In this document: piece after piece, positions 35,689-44,155 of the stretch
Layout of the letters: the number at the start of each line of letters is the position of its first letter
Numbering within the stretch: position 1 is the first letter of the stretch
Assembly: GCA_963835085.1 (NCBI GenBank)
Contig: CAWIED010000001.1
Coordinates: 1,860,001 to 1,924,000 of the forward strand
DNA length: 64,000 bases
Source: JBDIAG01 sp963835085
GTDB lineage: Bacteria > Actinomycetota > Actinomycetes > Actinomycetales > CAWJMD01
Direction: 5' to 3'
The notes under the pieces: generated by a model
Told to the model about the DNA's origin: nothing
What the model saw: the letters and a program-made list of their open reading frames with translations, nothing else
Database searches by the model: none
Position numbers and translations under genes: made by a program

Positions 35689-38600
35689 CAGTCATCACCC
35701 GCTCCCGAGCCTTTCGGCGGATCTCCTCAATGCGCATGCGCTGGATCACCTCGGTGGCGATGTCCCGATCCGGGACGTGGAAGTGGTACTGATTCCCGCC
35801 ACCAGTGGAGAGCCCCGCTTGCAGGCGACGCTCCTGCTCGTGCGTCCTGATGGTCTCCGGCTTGCCGGTCTTGTTGACCGCCATCGTGACGCCGGGAGGA
35901 AGGATGCCGCCGCCGTCGTACATCGCCGAGCGGACAAGGCCGCCATTGGCGTAGTAGCCGTGGTGGTCCTTCCAGAATTTCTGCGCCCCGAGCGGGGTCT
36001 GGTACCGATTGCCGATATACCGCAGGCCGGCCTCGGTCTGGAGGGACGGGTCGGACGTCTTTTTGATGCCCGTGCCCGCCCATGTCCCATTGAGCAACTG
36101 GAAGAGGCCATACGCCGTCGACTTAGGGTTCTGCGCCGTTGGGCGCCAACCACTTTCGTGGCTGACGATCCAGTCGATGGCGTTCCACTGAGGCCCGGAG
36201 CCCCAGCCGTGCTTGACGGCCACCGCGTTGGCCAGGGCCTTGACGCCCGAGAGTCCACCCGTCGGCGTGGTGTCGCTGGAGTCGCCGCCGAACCAGTTAC
36301 TCGGGTTCGCCTTTCCCGCGATCGCGCCGCCGATGTCGCTAACCAGCTTGGACGCGGCGCCCTTGACCAGATCGGTGACCGGGCCAGCCCCAAATTTCGA
36401 CGTGATGCCGTTGATGATGCCGGTCACCGCGTCGAGTGGGTTCAACGAAAATCCGCCGCTGCTGGCCTCGCGGAATGCGTCCGAGAATGCCTGCATCGCC
36501 CAGTGCACGTGATTGAAGTGCATTCCACGCGTGGGCTCGCCGTAGAAATGATCCTTGCCATTCTTGACCTGCCGATCCCCAGCGGGAGAGTAGATCAATT
36601 CGGCAGAGCCGGGCCACGTGGACTTGAGCGTGTTGAAGATGTCCATCATGGTGTGCTTGCCGGTCGCCACCATGTCGACAGCCTTGCCAGCACCGTGCAG
36701 GCTCTTGTTGCCGGTAGCCGTGATCGAGCCAGGGCGAAGATCGCTGGTGACCTTGGCAAAGGGAATGTTCTTCCGCAGCCATCCCTCCATGGCTTGATAG
36801 ACCATGCCACCCTGAGCCCACCCGGGGGCGCCAAGGGCGTTGAGCGCCGACGCGCCGTAGCGGTTCAGCGCATCGAGCAGGCCGGGCGCCGCCGACGAGA
36901 TGGAGCGCTGCGATTCCTTGCGAATAACGAACTCGTCGGCGTGCACGATGCCGGCGGGCTTGAGCTTGTCGCCAGGCCCAGTCCAGCCGCCAGTATCAAA
37001 GCCCTTGATCGGGTTGAGCTTCGGGAACAACTTCTTCTTGTCGCCCGGCCAGATGATCCCCGCGATGGCATCCCATGCGCCGCCGAGCCCCTTATTTAGG
37101 ACGTCATTGATGACGAAGTTGACCGGCGCCGCGACCTTGGCCTTCATCGAATCCCACGTCGTGCCGACCGCGCTCGTCACCGACTCGAACACGGTTTGGA
37201 CCGCGCGCACCCCGAGCTTGAGGGTGTCGAATACCGAACCGATGGTCTTGCCGATGCTCGAAATCTTCGAGCCGACCGCGTTCCATACCAGAGAGGCCAC
37301 GGCTTGGAACGCCTGGAAGGTGGGGATCAGGGTGTGCGTCGAGTAGTCCCAGATCCACGTGAACACCGGCCGCAAGACGTTCGTCCACGCCCACATGATC
37401 ACGGTCGCCAGGGCGCCCAGGGCTGCGGAGATCAGCTTGACGGTTTCTAGGAATGCTGGCAGGACGATCTTGACGAGAAGCCAGACGATCGCATTCAGGA
37501 CCGGGCTTACGATATTCGACCACAGCCATTGAATGACCGGCACGAGCACCGTATTGATCGCCGCCACGACCACTCGTAGCGCCAAGACAATCGCCGCTCC
37601 GGCGGCCACGAAGAGTAGTCCGAAGAGCTGGATCACGGGCTGTAGGTTGGTGAAGATCGTTTGCAGCGAGGGCCACAGAGTGTTCACGGCGAAGTCGACG
37701 AGCCGATGCAGGGTCGGCATTACGAAGCTTGTGAACACCGAGACGACAAGGTCGCGCAGGCCGCCAAAAATGCCTTGCAAGCTGCCCCAGATAGCCCGGA
37801 ACTGCGGAATCAACCACGCGATATCGGACGCGATCCCGTCCCGCATCGAGAGGAAGGCATCACGAATCCTGAAAAGGTAGTCAACGATCTTACTGTCCTC
37901 TTCGAGGCCGAATGCCTTAGTAAGTCCGCCCGTGAAGTCGCCCCTGGTGAAGATCGACCACACGTCTGAGACAGCAGCCCTGACCTTGCCGAACATCTCC
38001 ACGGCGCCGCTCACTACCGGCTGGATCGCCCGCAGCGCCCCAGAGATCGCCCCCTGGATTTCAGACCATGCCCGGGTGACGAAGTTGCGAAATTCTTCAT
38101 TGGTCTTGTACAGGTATGTGATTGCGACAACAGCAGCGGCAGCGCCAGCGATGATCCATCCCCATATCGGGATGCTCAGGACCGCAGCACTGACAGCGCG
38201 AATACCGAACGAGAGAGCCCATACGGCCGCCGTGACGCCCAAGAAGACGCCGATGGATGCGGCTAGGGCCCCGATGAGATCCTTATTGCTACTGGCCCAC
38301 GACTTGGTCACGGCAGCCAGAGGACTAATGATGTCGACGCCCCGGGCAATGATGCTCAGGACGATCTCGAACGTCCCTGCCGCATGCTGCATGGCAGAGC
38401 CGAGCGCATCTGTGATCGCGAGCAACTGCGGCTTGTATTTCTCAGCAGCGTTTGCGAGGCGCTGCTGAAAACTGCCGACTGCGCCCGCCCAGTGGGTCTC
38501 CAGCGTGTCGCCCATCTTGGCCATGCCGTCGGCGATCGCCGGAGACGCGGCCACCTTGGCAATCGCGTTGCGGAACACGTCGGCGGTGATGACCTTGTCA

Positions 38601-39556
38601 TCAAGCGCCTTCTGGAAAGGCATACCGAGGGTCTTCTCGACCTCGGCCTGGAACTTGGGTGCCAGGCCGGCAATAGACGGCATGGCGATCTTCCAGTCCA
38701 TGTATTTCAACGAGCCGGTGCTCAGCGACTGCCCGATTTGCGTTGCTGCGCGGACCATCTCCTCGCTGGAGGAGCCTGTGGCAGAGGCGGCCTTGGCGAA
38801 GGATTCCGTCATGCCATAGAGGTCGTCGGCGCCCTTGGCGAAGGTGGAGAATCGAGACGCCACGTTGTTCAGGTCGGACGCCGTCGCGGGCAGGAGCTGA
38901 TCAAGCTTGGCGATCTTGCGCACCAGGGCGTCGGCCTGCGAAGAGTCGATATTCAGCACGGCCGAATAGGTGATCCTCGACCGCTCGCGTGTATTCAGGA
39001 CGTCAATAGCCGTCTTTGCCATGCTCACAAGCCCCGCAATGGCCGATCCTGCGGCCACGATGCTGACATTGAATGCCGACAGCATGGATGAGCCGAAAGA
39101 ACTGCCGATAGCCCCACCGGCGGGGCCAGCAGTCGCGCCGACAGAGCGGCCGAACGCCTGGCCAGCCTGAGTGCCAGCCGCAGTCATGCCAGCCTGAGAC
39201 TGGCGAGTGGTCTGCGCCATCAGGGACTGCATATGGTCGGACATGCCGACCGTCTGGCCGCGCTGAGTGGCAGCCATGATCTGCTGCATGTGCGTGGAGG
39301 CGCTCTGGCCGTACGCTTGCCCGGCCTGCGCTCCGGCCGCAGCGAAACCGCCGTTGCCGGAGCGCATCTGCGCGTGCACGTCCCGCATGCTGCGCTGGAC
39401 ACCCTGGCTTACGGTGGTGCCGAAGCCTTGCGAGAAGTCGCGCGCCGCGACCTGGCCGATCGCCGACATGCCGCGCAGCTCGCGGGACATCAAATTCGAG
39501 AATCCGCGCATCGAGGGCAGGATCGTGACGTAGGCGGAGCCGACTTCAAGTGCCAT
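35681..39556 (-). CDS. Tape measure protein with two cell-wall hydrolase domains
   Basis: 1291 residues, the longest tail-core gene, as expected for the tape measure that sets tail length. The N-terminal part is helical (MRDVHAQMRSGNGGF, TSLAL-type segments) with hydrophobic stretches near residues 460-490. Residues about 930-1030 contain a LAS/M15-like metallopeptidase pattern, SLHGAGKAVDM and HFNHVHWAM. Residues about 1120-1220 form a lysozyme-like transglycosylase, with catalytic Glu in WIVSHESGW followed by AYGLFQLLNGTW. These would open the peptidoglycan during DNA entry. It overlaps the tail chaperone gene upstream and Dit downstream. Confidence 0.93.
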   Translation of the reverse strand: MALEVGSAYVTILPSMRGFSNLMSRELRGMSAIGQVAARDFSQGFGTTVSQGVQRSMRDVHAQMRSGNGGFAAAGAQAGQAYGQSASTHMQQIMAATQRGQTVGMSDHMQSLMAQTTRQSQAGMTAAGTQAGQAFGRSVGATAGPAGGAIGSSFGSSMLSAFNVSIVAAGSAIAGLVSMAKTAIDVLNTRERSRITYSAVLNIDSSQADALVRKIAKLDQLLPATASDLNNVASRFSTFAKGADDLYGMTESFAKAASATGSSSEEMVRAATQIGQSLSTGSLKYMDWKIAMPSIAGLAPKFQAEVEKTLGMPFQKALDDKVITADVFRNAIAKVAASPAIADGMAKMGDTLETHWAGAVGSFQQRLANAAEKYKPQLLAITDALGSAMQHAAGTFEIVLSIIARGVDIISPLAAVTKSWASSNKDLIGALAASIGVFLGVTAAVWALSFGIRAVSAAVLSIPIWGWIIAGAAAAVVAITYLYKTNEEFRNFVTRAWSEIQGAISGALRAIQPVVSGAVEMFGKVRAAVSDVWSIFTRGDFTGGLTKAFGLEEDSKIVDYLFRIRDAFLSMRDGIASDIAWLIPQFRAIWGSLQGIFGGLRDLVVSVFTSFVMPTLHRLVDFAVNTLWPSLQTIFTNLQPVIQLFGLLFVAAGAAIVLALRVVVAAINTVLVPVIQWLWSNIVSPVLNAIVWLLVKIVLPAFLETVKLISAALGALATVIMWAWTNVLRPVFTWIWDYSTHTLIPTFQAFQAVASLVWNAVGSKISSIGKTIGSVFDTLKLGVRAVQTVFESVTSAVGTTWDSMKAKVAAPVNFVINDVLNKGLGGAWDAIAGIIWPGDKKKLFPKLNPIKGFDTGGWTGPGDKLKPAGIVHADEFVIRKESQRSISSAAPGLLDALNRYGASALNALGAPGWAQGGMVYQAMEGWLRKNIPFAKVTSDLRPGSITATGNKSLHGAGKAVDMVATGKHTMMDIFNTLKSTWPGSAELIYSPAGDRQVKNGKDHFYGEPTRGMHFNHVHWAMQAFSDAFREASSGGFSLNPLDAVTGIINGITSKFGAGPVTDLVKGAASKLVSDIGGAIAGKANPSNWFGGDSSDTTPTGGLSGVKALANAVAVKHGWGSGPQWNAIDWIVSHESGWRPTAQNPKSTAYGLFQLLNGTWAGTGIKKTSDPSLQTEAGLRYIGNRYQTPLGAQKFWKDHHGYYANGGLVRSAMYDGGGILPPGVTMAVNKTGKPETIRTHEQERRLQAGLSTGGGNQYHFHVPDRDIATEVIQRMRIEEIRRKARERVMTGV

Positions 39557-39998
39557 TCCGGGCCGCCTCCCTCATCTTTTCGCGGGCCTCAAGGGCTTGC
39601 GCCCTAAACGGCGCCGCTGCGGCTTCTCGTGCGGCTTCGATTCGAGCCGCCTCGGCTTCACGCTCGGCAATCTCCGGTGGGCGCGGGACGAACTCGACCT
39701 CGGGGATCTGGCGCCGGTGCTTTTCGTCGGTGTTGACCACCTGTGTGAGGTGATTCAGGGCCTTGATCTCGTCGGCCACAAGGGCGATCAGATGGTCAGT
39801 CGCCGTCCACGCCGCGTTATTACTGGCGGCCTGGTGGACACGCGATCCTGCGGGAAGCTGGGACGCGATCACGGCCACGAATCGCACGGCCTCGCGGCCG
39901 GACCACATGTCGTCGAGGCGGATCCGGTGGTCCCAGAGATCGGCCTCAAGCTCGTCGGGATACTCCCGCAGGTAATGGATTAGGGTGCCGAAACGGCT
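39546..39998 (-). CDS. Tail assembly chaperone, frameshift extension (T part)
   Basis: 150 residues entered by a -1 frameshift from the preceding gene; the fusion product would be about 257 residues. After the slip the frame reads SRFGTLIHYLREYPDELEADLWDH then DMWSGREAVRFVAV, and ends with a charged helical tail. Such G-T fusions coat the tape measure before tail-tube polymerisation. There is no good independent start: the first ATG (39908) lies inside the conserved stretch and lacks a clear ribosome site. Confidence 0.83.
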   Translation of the reverse strand, partial: SRFGTLIHYLREYPDELEADLWDHRIRLDDMWSGREAVRFVAVIASQLPAGSRVHQAASNNAAWTATDHLIALVADEIKALNHLTQVVNTDEKHRRQIPEVEFVPRPPEIAEREAEAARIEAAREAAAAPFRAQALEAREKMREAARNGT

Positions 39999-40318
39999 TT
40001 TGGGTCAAGCGTCTCGATCAACACCTTGGCGAATGCCTCGACGCCGGTCTGTGGCACGAAGCCGTCCTCTTCGGCGATGGAGGCGAAGAGCCGATCGACA
40101 CCATCGGCGCCGATGACCATCTCGATGCCGGAGAAGACCTGGCCACGCTCGAACGCGCGAGCCACTCGGGCATCCATCAGCGCGTCCTCGCGGACGTTGT
40201 AGGTCTGACCTGCGTGCACCACGCCGACGCGCTCGACGAACCGCGGCGAGTCGGCGTCGGCGGTCAGCGCGTCCGAGCGCTCCATGTTGCCCACTGCTTC
40301 AAGCTTTTTCGATGCCAT
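39980..40318 (-). CDS. Tail assembly chaperone (G part)
   Basis: 112 residues (MASKKLEAVGNMERSDALTA...). It occupies the slot between major tail protein and tape measure, is mostly helical and acidic, and ends FAKVLIETLDPKAVSAP, with the slippery heptamer at codons DPK (106-107). Made in excess over the G-T fusion, as in lambda and most siphoviruses. The start is ATG 40318. Confidence 0.83.
   Translation of the reverse strand: MASKKLEAVGNMERSDALTADADSPRFVERVGVVHAGQTYNVREDALMDARVARAFERGQVFSGIEMVIGADGVDRLFASIAEEDGFVPQTGVEAFAKVLIETLDPKAVSAP
39998..40004 (-). other. Programmed -1 ribosomal frameshift site, CCCAAAA
   Basis: On the minus strand the G frame reads GAC-CCA-AAA-GCC, so the heptamer C-CCA-AAA has the canonical X-XXY-YYZ phase. 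Slipping back one base joins the G gene to the T extension without a stop codon in between. G alone stops 18 bases later, at 39980. Confidence 0.88.
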
Positions 40319-40414
40319 GCGTTTTCACTCCTTGGTCCTAGGTCCGATTGGTCCTTGTAACCAGTGCCCGCCCGCTCGGACCATGGCAGGCGGGCACCGG
40401 GGTATTGGGGTACG

Positions 40415-40999
40415 TCAGGAAAGCTCGGCCATGACTCCGGGCGAGTTGGTGAGCTTCTTGCTCACGGCGTCGGCGATGACCTTTACCTCGAACTTAACCT
40501 GGCGCAGGTCATCATTCTTTGCGATGAACACCTCTCCCGTGAAGGTGCAGTCGCCGGCGGAAATGATGTACCGATCCCTGTATGCACCATCCACTGCGTC
40601 AACGACGAAGGCCCGAATGGTTGTCGCATTCTGGTTGGCGCCGAAATTCATCTCGGCGTGGGCGGCGCTTCCAGTGCCAACCTTGGTGAAGGTCTGGCCG
40701 GAAAACATCAGCCCGAGAATCGTTGCGGTATCTTCGTAGCAGGTGAATGTGAACTTTTGGACGACCTTGCCGACCTTGGTTCGGACCAAGGCGCCGGCCT
40801 GGAGGGCGTTGAACTCCTTGATGTCCTTGTCGACATTCAGGGCGATGCCTTCCGCGGAGAGCCAGCCGAGCGCCTTGAACCCGGCGCCGGGATCGGTGGT
40901 GAGGTCGGTAGGCAGTGTGGTGCCCTTGGGTGCGACCCATACGCCCGTTTGGTCATCGCCGTAGACGCGCACATTGTCGCTGACAGAGGTGTAAGCCAT
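40415..40999 (-). CDS. Major tail tube protein
   Basis: 194 residues (MAYTSVSDNVRVYGDDQTGV). The pattern of a small beta-rich protein with VVQKFTFTCYEDTATILGL and AFVVDAVDGAYRDRYI, and its position before the tail chaperones, identify the siphovirus tail-tube subunit. The product assembles as stacked hexamers around the tape measure. It is followed by a 96-base gap before the chaperone gene. Confidence 0.85.
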   Translation of the reverse strand: MAYTSVSDNVRVYGDDQTGVWVAPKGTTLPTDLTTDPGAGFKALGWLSAEGIALNVDKDIKEFNALQAGALVRTKVGKVVQKFTFTCYEDTATILGLMFSGQTFTKVGTGSAAHAEMNFGANQNATTIRAFVVDAVDGAYRDRYIISAGDCTFTGEVFIAKNDDLRQVKFEVKVIADAVSKKLTNSPGVMAELS

Positions 41000-41005
41000 T
41001 GTGGA

Positions 41006-41182
41006 TCAGCCCTTCTCGGTGTGGCGGGCCCGGCCCGTGGTCAGCAGGTACTCGGACTCGGAGCGGTCGAAGTCGCCCGTCTCGTCGGCCTTGAACTTGC
41101 GGCCGTCGCGCGCTTCATAGGCGACGGCGAGGGTGAGTGCGCCCTTGGGCTCGTCGGCCCAGGGCTTCTTTAGGTCAGCCAC
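41006..41182 (-). CDS. Small phage protein upstream of the tail tube gene
   Basis: 58 residues (VADLKKPWADEPKGALTLAV). GTG 41182 follows GAAGGAG and overlaps the end of the tail-terminator gene. The sequence AYEARDGRKFKADETGDFDR ends in LLTTGRARHTEKG. No family was recognised. It could be a head-tail joining accessory. Confidence 0.6.
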   Translation of the reverse strand: MADLKKPWADEPKGALTLAVAYEARDGRKFKADETGDFDRSESEYLLTTGRARHTEKG

Positions 41183-41555
41183 TGCTGCTCCTTCTGGTGA
41201 TGATGTCGGCGTAGAAGAACCGTTGCGGCGGTTCGGCTTTCGCATTGATTGCGGATGGTCCGCTGGCTTCGGCCCGGATGATGGGCGCATGTCCGCGCTG
41301 CGCCTCGATGACCCCGCGCACCTGCTCGGCGAGGTCGTTCGCCTCGACCTCGGTGGGCGCCCACGTATTGACTGCGATCCGGACCTGGTCTAGGACAGCG
41401 GACTTCGGCGAGCCCCCCGAGCGCTGCACGGTCACCACGTAGTCGCGGGGATCGTGCGGCCTGGCCCGGCTCACATACAGCCCGGGCCATGCATGAGACA
41501 GGGCCGAGAAGATGAGTGCCGGCAGGATGCGCTCGAGGTCAGGTGTAGTGATCAC
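41175..41555 (-). CDS. Tail terminator / tail completion protein
   Basis: 126 residues (MITTPDLERILPALIFSALS). A small alpha/beta protein in the slot between the HK97-gp10-like protein and the tail tube, with PRDYVVTVQRSGGSPKSAVL and a central VNTWAPTEVEANDLAEQVRG typical of tail-completion proteins of this group. It probably caps the tail tube at the head end. It overlaps the genes on both sides. Confidence 0.7.
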   Translation of the reverse strand: MITTPDLERILPALIFSALSHAWPGLYVSRARPHDPRDYVVTVQRSGGSPKSAVLDQVRIAVNTWAPTEVEANDLAEQVRGVIEAQRGHAPIIRAEASGPSAINAKAEPPQRFFYADIITRRSSSG

Positions 41556-41833
41556 GACCCGCGTGCGGCGTCAAGAGAGCGCGCAAGCCAGTGCCGCTCG
41601 GCCTCGACGCGCGAGGCGTAGGGCACGCGGGCGGACACGACCGCGCGGACGCGCTTGCGTGTCTCGATGTGCATTTCAATTGACCTGAGCGTGCGACCGG
41701 TCTTGACGGGGGCATTCCGTTTAGCCGCAGCTTCGACCCTGCGAGCTGGCCCCTCGACGGCCCTCTTGGCGATGTCGGAGCGAAGCAGTGCGGCCATCCC
41801 AGCCCGATTGGGGATGAATCCAGACGAGGCCAT
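41552..41833 (-). CDS. HK97 gp10-like head-tail joining protein
   Basis: 93 residues. ARRVEAAAKRNAPVKTGRTL then RSIEMHIETRKRVRAVVSAR and PYASRVEAERHWL is the family pattern (helix, 'APVKTG-x-L' turn, beta strands, 'PYA' near the end). The protein belongs to the neck. ATG 41833 has a GGAGG upstream, and the end overlaps the next gene by ATGA. Confidence 0.8.
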   Translation of the reverse strand: MASSGFIPNRAGMAALLRSDIAKRAVEGPARRVEAAAKRNAPVKTGRTLRSIEMHIETRKRVRAVVSARVPYASRVEAERHWLARSLDAARGS

Positions 41834-41844
41834 GACGCCTCCTT

Positions 41845-42231
41845 TCAGCCGCGAATGCGGATGAGCTTGACGAGGGTTCCGGCTTCCCAGCCGGTCATGG
41901 GGTGCTTCCAGTGCCCAGGCTCGCCATTGACCGAAAAGGTGCCCGCGTAGGGGCCCGTGAGCACCGTGACGGTGCAGGTCTCGGCGATCCGAGTGCCGTA
42001 GGGCAAGATCGCCTCCAGCAGCTCCGACGAATGGAGCGGACGAGTACTGGTGGGGTCCTCGGTGGCCGCCGACTGATAGGCGGGCTGATACACCGGCACG
42101 GGCGTCAGGACCGGCACAGTCTGACCCGCAAGGTCCGGCCAGGGCGTGGCGCCCTCAGCCTCCCCGGAGAATGGGTCGACCGAGATCGGCGGGTAGACGA
42201 TCTCGACGGACTCGCCGTACGCGTAGTCCAT
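41845..42231 (-). CDS. Head-tail stopper-type connector protein
   Basis: 128 residues (MDYAYGESVEIVYPPISVDP). Beta-rich, with EILPYGTRIAETCTVTVLTG-like middle and the end GHWKHPMTGWEAGTLVKLIR, which resembles phage neck stoppers. It starts overlapping the upstream connector gene's last codon. Assignment rests partly on position. Confidence 0.6.
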   Translation of the reverse strand: MDYAYGESVEIVYPPISVDPFSGEAEGATPWPDLAGQTVPVLTPVPVYQPAYQSAATEDPTSTRPLHSSELLEAILPYGTRIAETCTVTVLTGPYAGTFSVNGEPGHWKHPMTGWEAGTLVKLIRIRG

Positions 42232-42581
42232 CAGACCAGCCAGCCCATGCGGGCGCCCGACTTTTGCGGCGCCGAGCAGAGTGCGGCCAGGTCGGCGAGC
42301 TCGGAGTCCTCGAAGAATGGGCGGGGCTTCGACCTCGTGTCGAGGCCGACCGAGAATGGACCTGCCGTCTGCGTTTGCAGTGCGCCGGTGCCCGCTTCAT
42401 TGCGCCGCAGGATGGCCCCACGGAGAATGGCACGGGCAGCGGCGATGTGCTCGAAGTCGGGGCTGGTGATGCATGGTGCGACCAGCGCTGCCTGCGCCAC
42501 GGCGTCGTCGATCATGGCCTGCGCCTTGACGGGCTCGATGGCCGCGAAGATCGTCAGATCCTCCACGGTGATGGGCAGCAC
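42231..42581 (-). CDS. Head-tail connector (adaptor) protein
   Basis: 116 residues. Helical N-terminus MLPITVEDLTIFAAIEPVKA with ITSPDFEHIAAARAILRGAI followed by the end GPFSVGLDTRSKPRPFF. This is the gp6/gp15-type adaptor pattern of a small all-helical protein bound under the portal. Gene order (capsid, small gene, adaptor, stopper) supports it. Confidence 0.68.
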   Translation of the reverse strand: MLPITVEDLTIFAAIEPVKAQAMIDDAVAQAALVAPCITSPDFEHIAAARAILRGAILRRNEAGTGALQTQTAGPFSVGLDTRSKPRPFFEDSELADLAALCSAPQKSGARMGWLV

Positions 42582-42592
42582 TGGTCGTCACC

Positions 42593-42802
42593 TCACTTCC
42601 GCTGGCGGCGCTGTGGGTTGGGTGCGGGAGTGGGCTCCGGCTCGGGCGCCGGGCGCGGGCCCGGCGCATTCAGCCCTTCGAAGCGCTCGATGTCGTCGTC
42701 GTGGACGTCGACCGATTCGCCTCGCATGGCGTACGCCCACAGGTCTGGCACGTCGGCCCGGCGGTAGGTCGCCAGGCCGACGTGCACGACTCGTTTAGCC
42801 AC
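42593..42802 (-). CDS. Small phage protein with Pro-rich tail
   Basis: 69 residues (MAKRVVHVGLATYRRADVPD) with a short alpha/beta start and a tail of alternating Pro, Ala and Glu ending NPQRRQRK. Family not recognised. It sits directly after the capsid gene, a place often used for a small head accessory. Confidence 0.6.
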   Translation of the reverse strand: MAKRVVHVGLATYRRADVPDLWAYAMRGESVDVHDDDIERFEGLNAPGPRPAPEPEPTPAPNPQRRQRK

Positions 42803-42803
42803 G

Positions 42804-43700
42804 TCAGCCAGCCAGCCCGGTGACCTTGAGGGCCGAGTACGGGTTGGTCACGAACATGACCGGCCGCACGTCGGACTGGACCCAGGTGCGCTGCGTCTCC
42901 GGCTCGCGCCAGGTCTCCGTCGAGAGCGCCTTCTCAAGCCGGATCTCGCCGACCTGACCGGCCTCGACCACGTACGCGGTGCCAGCGGCCACGCGGTTAC
43001 TGGCCTCCATGCGAACGTTGTACGCATCCAGGACCGCCTGCGCGCCAGACCCATACACGAGGCTGAACTGCGCCTTTTGGGCCGGGTTGACGACCCACAG
43101 GTTGAAGCTGACGCCGAGCTCGTCGGTGTCGGCGACGAGCTGCGCCTTGGAGAAGTCCGCAGCGGGCCATGCCGAAGCATTGGATGCGGACGTTCCGGCG
43201 GTCACGACGTTGCCCCAGTTGAGGCCGGTCATGGTGCGGGAGTTGGCCGTCAGAGTGGCGTCGAGGGTGGCGATCGCCTTGGCGTCGGTCTTGCGGATGA
43301 TGGTGTTCATCAGCTTGCGACCCTCGCGCTGGATCACGCCACCGTCATTGCGGTCCCGCGCCTCGTCCGTGACGAAGAACTTTCCACCGTACTTCTCGAC
43401 CTGCGCCACGAGGGGCACGGCGTTGTCAGAGGTGACGATGGGGAACTCGGCGCCTGGCTCGACGTTCTGGACGTCGCGGGTGGAGAACAGGTCGTTCAGG
43501 GTAACTTGATCGTAGATGACCGCGCCGCCAGAGACGCCCGACGTCGAGGAGAAGATCATCGGCGACACGAAGTTCCGCAGGCGAATGTCGCTGAGATACT
43601 TCGTGATTCGCGTCGGCTGCGCGAGCATGGTCTTGACGGTGATCGAGTCACCGCTGACCGTGGGGCCGGCGTAGGGGTACGACGGGAGGTTGGTAGGCAT
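42804..43700 (-). CDS. Major capsid protein (HK97 fold)
   Basis: 298 residues. N-arm MPTNLPSYPYAGPTVSGDSI, then E-loop region FSSTSGVSGGAVIYDQV, spine helix DEARDRNDGGVIQREGRKLM, and a P-domain ending VRPVMFVTNPYSALKVTGL. Gene order after scaffold and a DUF2190-like protein identifies the capsid. No protease domain is fused. Two bases separate its stop from the start of the small gene downstream. Confidence 0.88.
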   Translation of the reverse strand: MPTNLPSYPYAGPTVSGDSITVKTMLAQPTRITKYLSDIRLRNFVSPMIFSSTSGVSGGAVIYDQVTLNDLFSTRDVQNVEPGAEFPIVTSDNAVPLVAQVEKYGGKFFVTDEARDRNDGGVIQREGRKLMNTIIRKTDAKAIATLDATLTANSRTMTGLNWGNVVTAGTSASNASAWPAADFSKAQLVADTDELGVSFNLWVVNPAQKAQFSLVYGSGAQAVLDAYNVRMEASNRVAAGTAYVVEAGQVGEIRLEKALSTETWREPETQRTWVQSDVRPVMFVTNPYSALKVTGLAG

Positions 43701-43713
43701 GACCTATCCCCTC

Positions 43714-44100
43714 TCAGTAGAGCCGGACGAACACGTCGGTGTCCGCAGCAGAAGTTGTGGACAGTGCGCGTCCGACGGGCTTGCCGGAGGCGAGGGTGAC
43801 GGCCTTGGCATTACTGCCAACCTCCACCTCGGCGCCCGCCGTAATGGCAGCGCCACAGGTGACCGGCACGATGTGCCCGGGGCCCATGATCACCGGCACG
43901 CGGGTGCCGGCCGGGGCGTCATAGGATGCGACGCCGATAGCCTTGGCGGCAGCGGCACAAGGCCCCACCGAACCAAGCGCGCCGGTGGTCGCGTTGACCG
44001 CGCCGGTGATGTTGACGAAGGTCTTGCCGACAACGTTCGCCGACGCCTGGAAGGTCAGGTCAGCGCCCGGGCGATACAGGGGAATGCATTCGTTAGCCAC
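43714..44100 (-). CDS. Capsid decoration-type protein (DUF2190-like)
   Basis: 128 residues (MANECIPLYRPGADLTFQAS). Gly/Ala/Val-rich beta protein with GTRVPVIMGPGHIVPVTCGA and GRALSTTSAADTDVFVRLY, the pattern of phage DUF2190/capsid-cement proteins encoded next to the capsid gene. It probably binds the capsid surface. Confidence 0.7.
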   Translation of the reverse strand: MANECIPLYRPGADLTFQASANVVGKTFVNITGAVNATTGALGSVGPCAAAAKAIGVASYDAPAGTRVPVIMGPGHIVPVTCGAAITAGAEVEVGSNAKAVTLASGKPVGRALSTTSAADTDVFVRLY

Positions 44101-44155
44101 CTGTCAGCCTTTCTGGTTGCCCGGACGAATCCAGTCGCCGGGGGAATGGGTGGCT

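Noticed and set aside
39546..39908. Independent gene starting at ATG 39908
   Set aside because: The frame is open and protein-like upstream to the CCCAAAA slip site, so it is better explained as the frameshift extension of the tail chaperone.
41183..41290. Longer start for the 58-residue gene before the tail tube
   Set aside because: The upstream codons lie within the tail-terminator gene and read as Pro/Arg-rich noise; GTG 41182 has its own GGAG.
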